Source of the DNA: Clostridiales bacterium
GTDB lineage: Bacteria > Bacillota > Clostridia > Saccharofermentanales > Saccharofermentanaceae
Direction of reading: 5' to 3'
Length of the DNA stretch: 64,000 nt
Assembly: GCA_017617525.1 (NCBI GenBank)
Contig: JAFZWA010000060.1
Span: 62,001 to 126,000 of the forward strand
The position numbers were made by a program, and so were the translations under genes. This document shows, in pieces, positions 34,987 through 43,975 of the stretch (positions within the stretch are counted from its first letter, which is position 1; each line of letters begins with the position of its first letter). The notes below the pieces were generated by a model that did not search any database, was not told the origin of the DNA, and saw only the letters and a list, made by a program, of their open reading frames with translations.

Positions 34987-35577
34987 TTATTTCTTCGCGA
35001 AAAGCACCTGGTTGACTGCGTCTCTGACATCGCTCTCGAGGTCGCTGACGCGTGCTTCCAATGTGCCGTTATATTCGCATTCTCCACAGATCAGGATGCA
35101 TCCTGTGTCGAAATCGCCTGTCTTATCGGAAAGCGTGATCTTTGAATTCGTCTTTTCGGAAAGCTCCGAAAGGAAAGAATCGGTGATGTCCGCTTTGTCC
35201 TGCGCGCTAACGATCAGGCTTCCGTCATCGCCCTCACTGCTGGCAACGACGAAGTCACGGATCATCGCGAGACGCTCCTCCTTCGGAAGAGCACGGATAC
35301 GCTTTTTGGCTTCTTCGACGATCTCATCGATCAGAGCCACACGCTCGGAAAGAAGGCGACGCTGAGATTTGGTGTTCTGCGTCGCGCGGTTCTGCTTTGC
35401 CTGCGCGTCGATCACAGCCTGGGCGTCAGAAAGCATTTTCGCTTCTTCTTCCTTGGCCTGATCTTTTTTCTTGGCGATGAGTTTTTCGGCATCCTGCTCG
35501 GCCCTGGCCACACGTGCGTCAGCCGCGTCACGTGCGTCTTTCAGGATCCGGTCAATGATGGAATCTATTCCGGCCAT
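34987..35577 (-). CDS. ntpE: V/A-type ATPase subunit E
   Basis: 196 residues. Peripheral stalk: long charged helix in the first 110 residues (Ala, Lys, Glu, Gln-rich) and a globular C-terminal domain. Forms the stator with NtpF. Forty bases after ntpK and 26 before ntpC. Confidence 0.88.
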   Translation of the reverse strand: MAGIDSIIDRILKDARDAADARVARAEQDAEKLIAKKKDQAKEEEAKMLSDAQAVIDAQAKQNRATQNTKSQRRLLSERVALIDEIVEEAKKRIRALPKEERLAMIRDFVVASSEGDDGSLIVSAQDKADITDSFLSELSEKTNSKITLSDKTGDFDTGCILICGECEYNGTLEARVSDLESDVRDAVNQVLFAKK

Positions 35578-35617
35578 ATCTGCTCCTTATTCAATCACAA
35601 CGAGATGTTGTGTTTTC

Positions 35618-36109
35618 TTACCACTTAATACCGTTGATGCTCATTACCATGAGAAGTGAGCTAACGAAGGAAAGAAGTGCGTACAGCTCTACAAGAGAAG
35701 CGGATGTAACGGCTTTACCGGAATCCTGCGGACGCTTGGAGATGAGTTGTACACCTGTGAGAGCTACTCGAGCCTGAAGAAGCGCAGAAGCCAATCCGCC
35801 GAGAGCCATCGGGAGACAAGCGACGAGGAAGAGACCGCCACGAGCAACGCCTGCTGCTGTGTTCGGGATAACTTCTCCACCGAGAACGCCGATCTGTGTA
35901 AGGGAAAGGATGGTGATAACCAGACCGTAAAGACCCTGAGAACCCGGAAGAAGCATCAATACGAGAAGCTTACCGAATTTACTGGAATCCTCGGCGATTA
36001 CCGGAGACGCTGCCTCCGCAACCATACCTACGCCTTTGGACGAACCGAAACAGTTAGTTGTAACGGCAAGTCCTGCTCCAAATAATGCAAGTAACATACC
36101 CCAATTCAT
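35618..36109 (-). CDS. ntpK: V/A-type ATPase proteolipid subunit K (four-helix ring subunit)
   Basis: 163 residues, the double-hairpin form with four membrane helices. The ion site can be read against E. hirae NtpK: LLPGSQGLYG (Ser57, Gln58), Gln112 in ALLQARV and Glu141 in SLVELYAL. In E. hirae the corresponding Thr64, Gln65, Gln110 and Glu139 hold Na+; here Thr is Ser, which keeps the hydroxyl. Only the second hairpin carries the carboxylate. Na+ coupling is therefore a reasonable inference. It is adjacent to ntpI with no gap. Confidence 0.95.
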   Translation of the reverse strand: MNWGMLLALFGAGLAVTTNCFGSSKGVGMVAEAASPVIAEDSSKFGKLLVLMLLPGSQGLYGLVITILSLTQIGVLGGEVIPNTAAGVARGGLFLVACLPMALGGLASALLQARVALTGVQLISKRPQDSGKAVTSASLVELYALLSFVSSLLMVMSINGIKW

Positions 36110-38182
36110 TTAATTGTCCTCCTTAATTTTGAAGTGTTTGGTGTTACCAGTGAACGGCGTAAACATTGTTCCGCCGCCGTCGTAGAATTTCGAGAGGAAC
36201 TCTACGTACTGTAATCTATTAACATGAACATAAGCGCCGAGAGCACTGATGCCCAGATTAATCGCATGGAAGAACAGGAAAACAGGGATGAAGATCAGGA
36301 GTTTTCCGATTCCCGAGAAGAAGAGGGTTCCGATGGAGTTTGCGACCGATCCTACGATACCCGTTACGAGACCCAAAGCCATGAGACGGGAGTAAGAAAG
36401 AAGGTCACTGAAGTATCCGGTAACTCCGTATACGGCACCGAAACCTCCGATGAATTTTCCGATGATGCCTTTCTTGCCGTAACCGCCGCCGAGGAAGATG
36501 CCTACGCCACCGGCAATTGCGACCCACTTACCGATCTCCGCGATCGGAACGCTGTCAGAGATCGTCCAAGGAGTGAACTCTCCGAGGATCATCGGGAGAA
36601 TGATCATAACTACTCCGGCAAAAGCAACGAACCAGAAGAAGATCTCACAGAAGGCCGCCGCGACTTCGCCGTTCTTGCAATATCTGTAGAACTTGGCGCC
36701 AAGACCGAGAAGGATGTGGATAAAGCCGAGGCAGAAACTCAGGATAAGGAGTTTCATCGGATCCTTACTCGGGTCGAACCAGATCGGATCCAGAGAGACT
36801 TTTCCGGAGAAGAAGCCTTTGGAGACCGCTCCGACGACATCGCCGAAGAAACTGCCGTACATGAAGCCCCAGAAAGTGGTGGCCATGCCGCAGTAGAAGA
36901 ATTTCATCATGTTCTTTTTGTTATTGCCCTCCGGCTTTCTCTTCTTTAATACAAAGAGAGTACCAAGCATCAGAAGGATGCCGTAGCCTGCGTCGGAAAG
37001 CATCATGCCGAAGAAGAAATAGTAGAAGAACGCCATGACCGGGTTCGGGTCGATATCGCCACGGGTCGGTGCGCTATAGGATTCTACGACATCCTCAACA
37101 GGAGCAACGAACGCGCCGTTTTTAAACTTCGCCGGAACTTCTTCGTCCGGGAGCGGATCACGGCTTTCGAATACCAGTTCGAACTTGGAGGTGAGGACCT
37201 CCTCAACATGCGCGCAGTCTTCTTCCGCGACGAAACCGTCAAGGATGAAGGTCTTGCCCGAGAAGAGAAGTCTTCCGAGCATATCGTACTTATCCTCGCG
37301 CATGATCATATAATCAGAAAGGAAATAGAGATCGTCGAGCTTGGTCGTGTATTCCTTCAGCTTATCTCTTGCTTCTTCGATATTCTTGGAAGCTTCCTTG
37401 ATCCTATTCTTTAATCTTCCGATACGGACCTCCGGCGGATGCTTGGTCGGATCCGAAGGCGCGGTGAAGGACATACGGCGAAGTGTCGCCATGACGTCCT
37501 CGTAATCTTTCTTATGAACAATAAAGGTGGCACAGGTCTGATCGCCTGCGGTATAAACGATCTCGGTATAGATATCCGGGATCTTCAGTTCTTCGTCATC
37601 TGCGGAGATGCCCTTAAGGACAGCCTCGGATTCTTTCATCGCGCGATACTGGTTGCAGAATTCCTCGTAGAAGGACTTCTCGTCATAAGCCTCAGAGAAC
37701 TGACCTGTGATGCAGGAAGTCTTCTGGGATCCCGTGTACTGCATCGGGATGTCGAGCTTCTCCCAGGGGAGGATCGCGTCAAGCTGGTGACGTGTATGTG
37801 TGCGGACCGTTGTCTCCGAAGCGATCTTTCGATCGAGCGCCTCGATGTCGTAAACGATCTTCATGGTCTCATCATTTCGGGAAGCGCGCTTGTTGAACTC
37901 TTCTTCTGTGAGTTCTTCACGACCGGCAAAGCCGGAAAGGAACGGTTTCTTTTCCTGAGAATATTCTTCTACAAGTGAAATTGCGTGGCGGATAGACGCG
38001 GACGTCTTTTCGAGCTGGGTAAGACTTGTTCTGGTAGGGAAGAGGTTGAGTTCCTCTGTCTCATCAGAAGCATCGCGCTCTGTAACGTCTACGGTTCCGA
38101 GACGCTGCAGCAGATCGACGATCTTCTTTGCGTCTTTCTGCATCGCGATGATCTCTATATGCTTCATGGGAAGTATAGCCAT
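36110..38182 (-). CDS. ntpI: V/A-type ATPase subunit I (a)
   Basis: 690 residues. The N-terminal half (about 1-360) is a soluble, coiled-coil-rich arm; the C-terminal half has seven or eight membrane helices with MMLSDAGYG and SRLMALGLVTG, the latter holding the essential Arg that faces the ring. It forms the ion half-channels. Six bases after ntpF. Confidence 0.93.
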   Translation of the reverse strand: MAILPMKHIEIIAMQKDAKKIVDLLQRLGTVDVTERDASDETEELNLFPTRTSLTQLEKTSASIRHAISLVEEYSQEKKPFLSGFAGREELTEEEFNKRASRNDETMKIVYDIEALDRKIASETTVRTHTRHQLDAILPWEKLDIPMQYTGSQKTSCITGQFSEAYDEKSFYEEFCNQYRAMKESEAVLKGISADDEELKIPDIYTEIVYTAGDQTCATFIVHKKDYEDVMATLRRMSFTAPSDPTKHPPEVRIGRLKNRIKEASKNIEEARDKLKEYTTKLDDLYFLSDYMIMREDKYDMLGRLLFSGKTFILDGFVAEEDCAHVEEVLTSKFELVFESRDPLPDEEVPAKFKNGAFVAPVEDVVESYSAPTRGDIDPNPVMAFFYYFFFGMMLSDAGYGILLMLGTLFVLKKRKPEGNNKKNMMKFFYCGMATTFWGFMYGSFFGDVVGAVSKGFFSGKVSLDPIWFDPSKDPMKLLILSFCLGFIHILLGLGAKFYRYCKNGEVAAAFCEIFFWFVAFAGVVMIILPMILGEFTPWTISDSVPIAEIGKWVAIAGGVGIFLGGGYGKKGIIGKFIGGFGAVYGVTGYFSDLLSYSRLMALGLVTGIVGSVANSIGTLFFSGIGKLLIFIPVFLFFHAINLGISALGAYVHVNRLQYVEFLSKFYDGGGTMFTPFTGNTKHFKIKEDN

Positions 38183-38188
38183 AAGTCT

Positions 38189-38506
38189 TTATTTCCTTCC
38201 CATCAAAATATCCATTGCTGCGGAGATGGCAGCTTCGCGGTTCGGCTCGGCATCATCTCTTAACTTTTCGGCTGCTTTTTCAGAAGCGGCATCGCTTGCC
38301 GTGTTCTCGGAAGAACCGGAAGTCTTATGCTTTTCATAGAGGTCGGAAACTTTCTTTCTGGCATTCGAAAGGGCTTCCTGATAATCTTTCTGCGCTTGTT
38401 TCTGTGCGTTCGCCAGGATCTCATCCGCCTTTATTCTTGCGTCCTGTTCGATCCCGGAGGCCTTCTTTTCAGCCTCGAGAATTCGGTTCACCTGTTCTGA
38501 TGCCAT
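38189..38506 (-). CDS. ntpF: V/A-type ATPase peripheral stalk subunit G/H (NtpF)
   Basis: 105 residues from the ATG at 38506 (minus), chosen because GGAAAGGA precedes it; an ATG 11 codons upstream lacks a site. Ala/Lys/Glu/Gln-rich continuous helix, as expected for the G/H stalk partner of subunit E. First gene of the operon. Its promoter must lie in 38507-38763, shared with the divergent ABC exporter; no convincing boxes were assigned. Confidence 0.85.
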   Translation of the reverse strand: MASEQVNRILEAEKKASGIEQDARIKADEILANAQKQAQKDYQEALSNARKKVSDLYEKHKTSGSSENTASDAASEKAAEKLRDDAEPNREAAISAAMDILMGRK

Positions 38507-38763
38507 AGATGCTTCCTTTCCGAAAACCCAAATTTCCACATATAAATCATTGTTCCTATTTTCACATAAGAACTAGTAGAAATCAATAGCGAATTTGTGC
38601 AAAGTGTTCAAAAGTTTTTGCGCTATGAAAATCAGGTGAAAAGCGTGAAACTTAATGCTTTCTTTATAATTGCTTTGCTATTGTTTTGGGTTTTCTGCAT
38701 AGAATGATATTGTAAAATGGGCGGCCGAAAGAAAAGGGCACGCGAAGGATGGAGGGTAATACC

Positions 38764-39480
38764 ATGTTGAAAATCGAACATCTTACGAAAACATACCCGG
38801 GCGGAAAAGTCGGCGTATCCGACCTTTCTCTTGAAGTGAAACCCGGAGAGATCTACGGCTTCATCGGCCACAACGGTGCCGGTAAGACAACGACCATCAA
38901 GGCGATCGTCGGCCTTCATAAATTCGAAGCAGGTAAGATCACGATCGACGGTATCTCCATCAGCGACGAGCCGGTCAAGGCCAAGAGCATCCTCGCGTAT
39001 ATCCCGGACAACCCGGAGCTTTACGATAATCTTTCCGGCATGCAGTATCTGAACTTCGTCGCGGATATTTTCAATGTTCCGAAGCACGATCGAAAAGCAC
39101 GCATCGAGAGCTACGCGGAATCTCTTGAGATCTTAAGTGCTCTCAATAACCAGATCGCTTCTTATTCCCACGGCATGAAGCAGAAACTCGCGATCATCGC
39201 GGCGTTCCTGCATCACCCGAAACTCCTCGTCATGGACGAACCGTTCGTAGGACTCGATCCGAAGGCGGCATTCACGGTAAAGAAGATCATGCGCGAGTCC
39301 TGCGATCATGGCAACGCGATCTTCTTCTCGACGCACGTTCTCGAAGTTGCCGAAAAGCTCTGCGACAAGATCGCTATCATCAAAGACGGCAAACTGGTCG
39401 CTTCCGGCACGATGGAGGAAGTCAAGGGCAATGCTTCTCTCGAAGAAGTCTTCCTGGGAATCACTGAGGAGGCCAAGTAA
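38764..39480 (+). CDS. ABC transporter ATP-binding protein (ABC-2 type exporter)
   Basis: 238 residues from ATG 38764, seven bases after GGAGGG; an ATG five codons upstream precedes that site and is less likely. Walker A GHNGAGKTTTIK (about 36-47), signature YSHGMKQKLAI, Walker B LLVMDEPFVGLDP, and an H-loop FFSTHVLEVAE. The order and spacing match exporters of the CcmA/YbhF group. The permease gene follows after one base. Confidence 0.93.
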   Translation: MLKIEHLTKTYPGGKVGVSDLSLEVKPGEIYGFIGHNGAGKTTTIKAIVGLHKFEAGKITIDGISISDEPVKAKSILAYIPDNPELYDNLSGMQYLNFVADIFNVPKHDRKARIESYAESLEILSALNNQIASYSHGMKQKLAIIAAFLHHPKLLVMDEPFVGLDPKAAFTVKKIMRESCDHGNAIFFSTHVLEVAEKLCDKIAIIKDGKLVASGTMEEVKGNASLEEVFLGITEEAK

Positions 39481-39481
39481 G

Positions 39482-41092
39482 ATGCGTTCACTATATCTGC
39501 TGCTCCGAACAGAGTTCCTTTCTCTCGTCGGCAGCTTTAACAGAAAAGGAAAGACCCCGGTCGTAGTCGCCGCGATACTCCTGATCATCTTTGGCCTTTT
39601 TATGATCGGCACGATGGCGCTTACAGGCGCTGTCACCGCTCATGAACTGGTCGAAAAGGACTTGACGGAGTTTTCGATCTTCGTTTCCATCACACTCTCC
39701 ATGATCATCGCGTTGATGTTCGGCGTGGTCAACTCCACAAGAGACGCTAAGAGCAATGATACGGGAATGCTTCTGGCTATGCCGATCCCGAAGGCTTCGA
39801 TCGTTATCGCGAAACTCCTCGGCATGTATCTTCTTGATGTCCTCTGCACGATGGTCATGCTGGTCCCGACGCTTTGGATCGTATGCGAACAGGGAAAGCA
39901 GTCGTACGATGTTTTCGCACGCGGCCTTCTCATCGGTTTCCTGATCCCGGCACTGCCGCTTTTCATCTCGCTTCTGATCAGCGGACTGATGTCATACCTT
40001 CGCAAGGCGACAAAGTTCGGTCAGATGGCCTCGTCATCCCTGTCCATCGCCGCGGTACTTCTTTATATGTTTGTCGTCCCGCGTATGTCCAACCTTGCAA
40101 ATGAACTTGACCTCACGCCTGCCGAATCGATCTCGAAGATGAAGCTGATCCCGCCTTTTTACTGGATCACCGAAGCGATCTATAACGCAGATCCGCTCTG
40201 CATCCTCCTGACGCTCCTGATCACATTGATCCCGCTGGTACTTGCGGTCTATATCCATACCAGAGGACTTACCGGTGTGGAATTCCACGTGGACAATTCG
40301 AAGAAGGCGAGATCCTTTAAGACGAATTCTTCCCGCATGGCCGTTCTTAAAATGGAGTTCAAAAGATACTTTTCTTCCACGAACTACGTCATGAATACGC
40401 TTTTCGGAACGCTGGCGATGCTCGCGATCACGATCATGATCGCCGTACAGGGTCTGGGCTCACTTGCCGAGTTCGGAACCGTCGAGTTCAACGGTAAGTC
40501 CGTCGCGCTTCTAGATTACCTGACCGGTCCTTTGTGGACATGTATCTGGATGATCTTCATCAATTTCTTCGGCTCCGTGACCTTTACGACACCGTCGTCC
40601 GTCTCGATCGAAGGAAAGAGGATCTGGCTCAGCAAGTCGCTTCCGATCGAGACCAAGGATATCCTTAACTCGAAGATCCTTGTGAGCCTTCTGATCTACC
40701 AGCCGCTGTCGTTCGTATGCTGCGTGATCCTGGCAATCGTAAGCAAATGCGGCATCCTGCCGTTCCTCCTTCTGGTCCTTTCCACCAGCCTCTTCCAGCT
40801 CCTGACGACACTGGTCGGATTGATCTTCGGCCTGATCTACGCCCGCCTCGACTGGACGAATGAGGCACAGGTCATAAAGAACGGACTCGCCGTGATCCTC
40901 AGCATGGTCGTTAACATGCTTCTTGCTTTCCTCATGTGCATCGCGCCGTTTATTGCCGTGATCATCGGAAAGACAGTCGTGACCTACTCGATCCTCGGCA
41001 TCGAGATCGCGGTTATGGCAGGACTTTGTGCCGGCGCTTATGCTATAATTACTCACTACGGGGTAAGAAAGTATGAATCGCTGAACGGCTGA
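39482..41092 (+). CDS. ABC-2 type transporter permease
   Basis: 536 residues from ATG 39482, immediately after the ATPase stop; open frame extends upstream inside the ATPase gene but that is not coding. About twelve hydrophobic segments in two groups, about 28-260 and 345-530, with a hydrophilic centre. Large ABC-2 permeases of this kind often export lipids, peptides or drugs; the substrate is not evident. Confidence 0.85.
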   Translation: MRSLYLLLRTEFLSLVGSFNRKGKTPVVVAAILLIIFGLFMIGTMALTGAVTAHELVEKDLTEFSIFVSITLSMIIALMFGVVNSTRDAKSNDTGMLLAMPIPKASIVIAKLLGMYLLDVLCTMVMLVPTLWIVCEQGKQSYDVFARGLLIGFLIPALPLFISLLISGLMSYLRKATKFGQMASSSLSIAAVLLYMFVVPRMSNLANELDLTPAESISKMKLIPPFYWITEAIYNADPLCILLTLLITLIPLVLAVYIHTRGLTGVEFHVDNSKKARSFKTNSSRMAVLKMEFKRYFSSTNYVMNTLFGTLAMLAITIMIAVQGLGSLAEFGTVEFNGKSVALLDYLTGPLWTCIWMIFINFFGSVTFTTPSSVSIEGKRIWLSKSLPIETKDILNSKILVSLLIYQPLSFVCCVILAIVSKCGILPFLLLVLSTSLFQLLTTLVGLIFGLIYARLDWTNEAQVIKNGLAVILSMVVNMLLAFLMCIAPFIAVIIGKTVVTYSILGIEIAVMAGLCAGAYAIITHYGVRKYESLNG

Positions 41093-41167
41093 TTCCGCGG
41101 CAAAAGCACCTGGGCACGATCCTTTGTGCGTCATATAGTTCACCTTCCCCCGATCTAGGAGAACAAG

Positions 41168-41860
41168 ATGGACCTTTTTCATCGGGCACAGGAACCGGAA
41201 AATCGTGAGCTTATCTGGGTCAAACCATTCGATAACCGAATGGATGAGATCCTGCGGCTCAAAGAGAAATCCGAGACCTGTCCCAAAGAGATGAAGAAGG
41301 TCTTTTTGTCTGCGTGGGGAGAGCTCGCGTCCCACGTTAAATCGCACCAGAAGGTCGCTTCCCAGATCGTAAAGAGCGGGCTTCCTTTGCATGTCTACTA
41401 CAACCTGACCATTAAAACGGATATGGCTTCGACGACGATCGATTTCCTGATCATCTCCGACGAGCTGATCGTAGTAGTGCTTTTCAAGACGAAAGAGCAT
41501 ATCGAGTGGGACCGTTACGACACGAGATTTGCCAAGCTACCGGAGGCGGTGGAAACGCGCGCGGCGGAAGAAAAGGCATGCATCCTCGCCGATTGGCTCC
41601 AGCTCAGCCGCGTTCTTTCGACGAAAGATATGGCCAGAGTCGTTCCCGTTCTGATCGACGAAGATGAAGACGAAGCAAGTGCCGCTTCGCATCCGATCGA
41701 GAGAAGCGAGATCTATGAAGGCATCAGCAAAGCCCTCCGCGTCAACCCGGATGTCTTTGAAAAATGGCTTCTCGAGAACTGCGAAGAATCCGAGTTCCCG
41801 GTGTTCGTTGGTACGCGTCTCAACAAGGCGATCGCGGCGATCGATCAGGCTGTCATCTGA
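41168..41860 (+). CDS. NERD-like protein of unknown function
   Basis: 230 residues, soluble. The middle region TTIDFLIISDELIVVVLFKT (about 88-107) resembles the D...hydrophobic...K core of NERD and other restriction-endonuclease-like folds, where a later E-x-K would hold metal; here the last part reads LFKT, so catalysis is doubtful. Single gene after the ABC exporter. RBS AGGAG at 41157-41161. Family call is tentative. Confidence 0.6.
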   Translation: MDLFHRAQEPENRELIWVKPFDNRMDEILRLKEKSETCPKEMKKVFLSAWGELASHVKSHQKVASQIVKSGLPLHVYYNLTIKTDMASTTIDFLIISDELIVVVLFKTKEHIEWDRYDTRFAKLPEAVETRAAEEKACILADWLQLSRVLSTKDMARVVPVLIDEDEDEASAASHPIERSEIYEGISKALRVNPDVFEKWLLENCEESEFPVFVGTRLNKAIAAIDQAVI

Positions 41861-41964
41861 CATTTTCACAATCCCAAAATCTAAAGAAATGCTGAATACC
41901 AGTGCTTTTCGGGCAGACGTTTACAAAACTGTCATAGAAAAGACGTAAAGATGCGCGTTTGTTA

Positions 41965-41991
41965 TTTGAATAGGCATAGATTATTCAAATG
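41965..41991. promoter_or_regulatory. 9-bp perfect inverted repeat upstream of the epimerase gene
   Basis: atttgaata (41965-41973) and tattcaaat (41983-41991) with a 9-bp centre, 91 bases before the start codon. Likely operator or regulator site; no U-tract, so not a terminator. Confidence 0.45.
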
Positions 41992-42081
41992 TTCCCGACA
42001 TAATGAAATTGTAGAGGTTCACATGTTTTGACATACGTTTCGACAAAAGACCCTAAATCCCGAGAAAGGGAGGACAGAAGA

Positions 42082-43155
42082 ATGACACAGTATTTGGTAA
42101 CAGGTGCAACCGGTCAGATCGGTAATACCATCGTGCGAATGCTTCTGGATAACGGAAAGAAGGTTCGTGTACTTGTCCATCCGGAAGAAGATACGACTCC
42201 TCTCGCGGGACTTCCGGTAAAGGTGAAATACGGCGACCTCCTCGTGAAGGATTCCATGAAAGATTTCTTCGATCTCGAGGATCCCCGAGACGCGATCCTG
42301 ATCCACGCGCAGGAGAGAAACGTCATCTCCGAGAAAACGGATCTGATGGTCAGAAGAGTAAACGTACACGGCACGATGAACATCACGGATATATGCGTGA
42401 AGAAAAAGATAGGCAAGTTGATCTACATCGGCTCAGCAAGGGCGATCCCGTTCGAAGAGAAAGGGGAGCCCGTAAAAGACGTACAGTACTTTGACAGAAA
42501 CAAAGTTGTGGGCGATTACGCCAAGTCCAAGGCAGAAGCCACACAGTACATCCTGGATAAGGTCACGCTCAACGGATTGAACGCGGTGATCCTCCTGCCC
42601 TCACTGGTCCTCGGACCTTATGAATACGGCAATTCGGACATCATCAGTCTGATCAGGGATTACCTCTCCGGAGACCTTAAGGTCAGTATCCCGGGCGGCG
42701 TGGATTTCACGGACGTTCGAGATGTCGCGGCAGGTGTTCTGGAAGCGGCCGAGCGAAAAGGACAGAAAGGCACATGCTACATCCTTTCCAATACGTACAT
42801 GAGTACACAGGATTTCCTGCATCACCTGCATGAGATCACGGGAAGAGATGAAGTCACGAAGAAAGTGCCGAACTGGCTCCTCAGCGGCAAGGGTATCGCG
42901 CAGCTTTACTACAAGATAACGAAAAAGACCAACCCGAAAGAGAAGTACGGACCGTTCCTTTCGCCGGAACCGCTCTATGAGAGTGAACGCGCAAGCGCTG
43001 AACTGAACTACTCCAAGCGCGACATGAGATCTTCCCTGGAAGATACCGTCGAGTGGGTTGAGACCAAAGATAAAGAGGACGCTCTCTCCTCAAGAGGATT
43101 TACCGGATATGAGAGATCGAAATATGATTCGGTAAGAAAGGCCGGCAACGGCTGA
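42082..43155 (+). CDS. NAD(P)-dependent epimerase/dehydratase family protein
   Basis: 357 residues. Extended short-chain dehydrogenase: VTGATGQIGNTIV (GxxGxxG, residues about 6-18) binds the nucleotide; the catalytic region reads YIGSARAIP then YAKSKAEAT (YxxxK). The C-terminal part has a Lys/Glu-rich, possibly flexible end. The substrate could be a nucleotide sugar or another small ketone/aldehyde. Start at ATG 42082 after GGGAGGA. Confidence 0.85.
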   Translation: MTQYLVTGATGQIGNTIVRMLLDNGKKVRVLVHPEEDTTPLAGLPVKVKYGDLLVKDSMKDFFDLEDPRDAILIHAQERNVISEKTDLMVRRVNVHGTMNITDICVKKKIGKLIYIGSARAIPFEEKGEPVKDVQYFDRNKVVGDYAKSKAEATQYILDKVTLNGLNAVILLPSLVLGPYEYGNSDIISLIRDYLSGDLKVSIPGGVDFTDVRDVAAGVLEAAERKGQKGTCYILSNTYMSTQDFLHHLHEITGRDEVTKKVPNWLLSGKGIAQLYYKITKKTNPKEKYGPFLSPEPLYESERASAELNYSKRDMRSSLEDTVEWVETKDKEDALSSRGFTGYERSKYDSVRKAGNG

Positions 43156-43205
43156 TAAAACAGAAGGACCTTTCCTAATATATACCTCTACTTCCTTGTT
43201 TCCTG

Positions 43206-43380
43206 AGGCTGTTCGGAGAATTCCGGGCAGCCTCACCCTTTGCCCGAAAAGAAATATCTTTTTGCTATTGAGGAAAAGAAATAATCTTTCTTGTGCTGGT
43301 CCTCGACGCTTCGCGCCTGCGGAGGCACTGCGAAAGATTTTTCTTTTCCGTCAAACAAGGGGTGAAGATATTTCTTTTCG
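43206..43380. repeat. Nested long inverted repeats with GC-rich cap (terminator-like)
   Basis: A terminator-like hairpin gaggctg/cagcctc (43206-43236 region) is followed by a perfect 16-bp inverted repeat, 43245-43260 with 43365-43380 (cgaaaagaaatatctt and its complement). Inside it a second stem joins 43272-43290 to 43332-43349, and the loop 43291-43330 holds gctggtcctcg ... gcttcgc ... ctgcgga. caccctt (43234-43240) could also pair with aaggggtg (43357-43364), crossing the outer stem. This fills most of the 300-base gap; no gene is seen in it. Confidence 0.7.
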
Positions 43381-43456
43381 TCGAGTAGCGTGATTCTGTG
43401 ATATAGTATATAAGTACAGTTCTGTGCGACTTTAACAGCGAAGGAAGTGTTGTCCC

Positions 43457-43975
43457 ATGCCGAAGACGGCTATGCTTGTGATCGATATGCAGAATGCTCT
43501 TATCCTGGAGCATCCGTACGATGAAAAACGTCTGATCAAAACGGTTTCCCAGATGGAGAAGATCTGCAGGGACAAAGGGATCGAAGTGATCTTTGTCCGT
43601 CACGAAGATAATACACTCGTCAAGGGTGAGAACGGATTCGAGATCTATTCGCAGGTCGCGCCGAGAAAAGAAGAGAAGATCTTCGACAAGAAATATAACA
43701 GTGCTTTTCGCGGAACAGGATTAAACGAATATCTTCAGGAAAGAGAGATCAAGAACCTGATCATCACGGGTATGCAGACGGACTTCTGCGTAGACGCGAC
43801 GGTCAAGGTGGCTTTCGAGCTCGGATATAACGTCATCATTCCGCGTGGCGGACATACGACTTTCGATAACAGATACCTCTCCGGAGAGGAACTCTATCAC
43901 TACTACAGCTACGAGATCTGGAATCACCGCTATGCGCAGGTGATGTCTATCGACCATATTGAGGAGTGCTTATGA
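43457..43975 (+). CDS. Isochorismatase-family cysteine hydrolase
   Basis: 172 residues. Catalytic triad positions: Asp10 in LVIDMQN, Lys near residue 78 (DKKYNSAF), Cys near 111 in MQTDFCVDATV, all three present. Family members hydrolyse amides or ethers such as nicotinamide, N-carbamoylsarcosine or isochorismate. Four genes follow without a terminator, including nadA, so nicotinamidase-like activity is worth considering, but the metal-binding residues of known nicotinamidases are not obvious. Starts 13 bases after AAGGAAG. Confidence 0.88.
   Translation: MPKTAMLVIDMQNALILEHPYDEKRLIKTVSQMEKICRDKGIEVIFVRHEDNTLVKGENGFEIYSQVAPRKEEKIFDKKYNSAFRGTGLNEYLQEREIKNLIITGMQTDFCVDATVKVAFELGYNVIIPRGGHTTFDNRYLSGEELYHYYSYEIWNHRYAQVMSIDHIEECL

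Noticed and set aside
43245-43380. CRISPR array or insertion sequence
   Set aside because: No repeat-spacer periodicity and no transposase; only inverted repeats with a cap.
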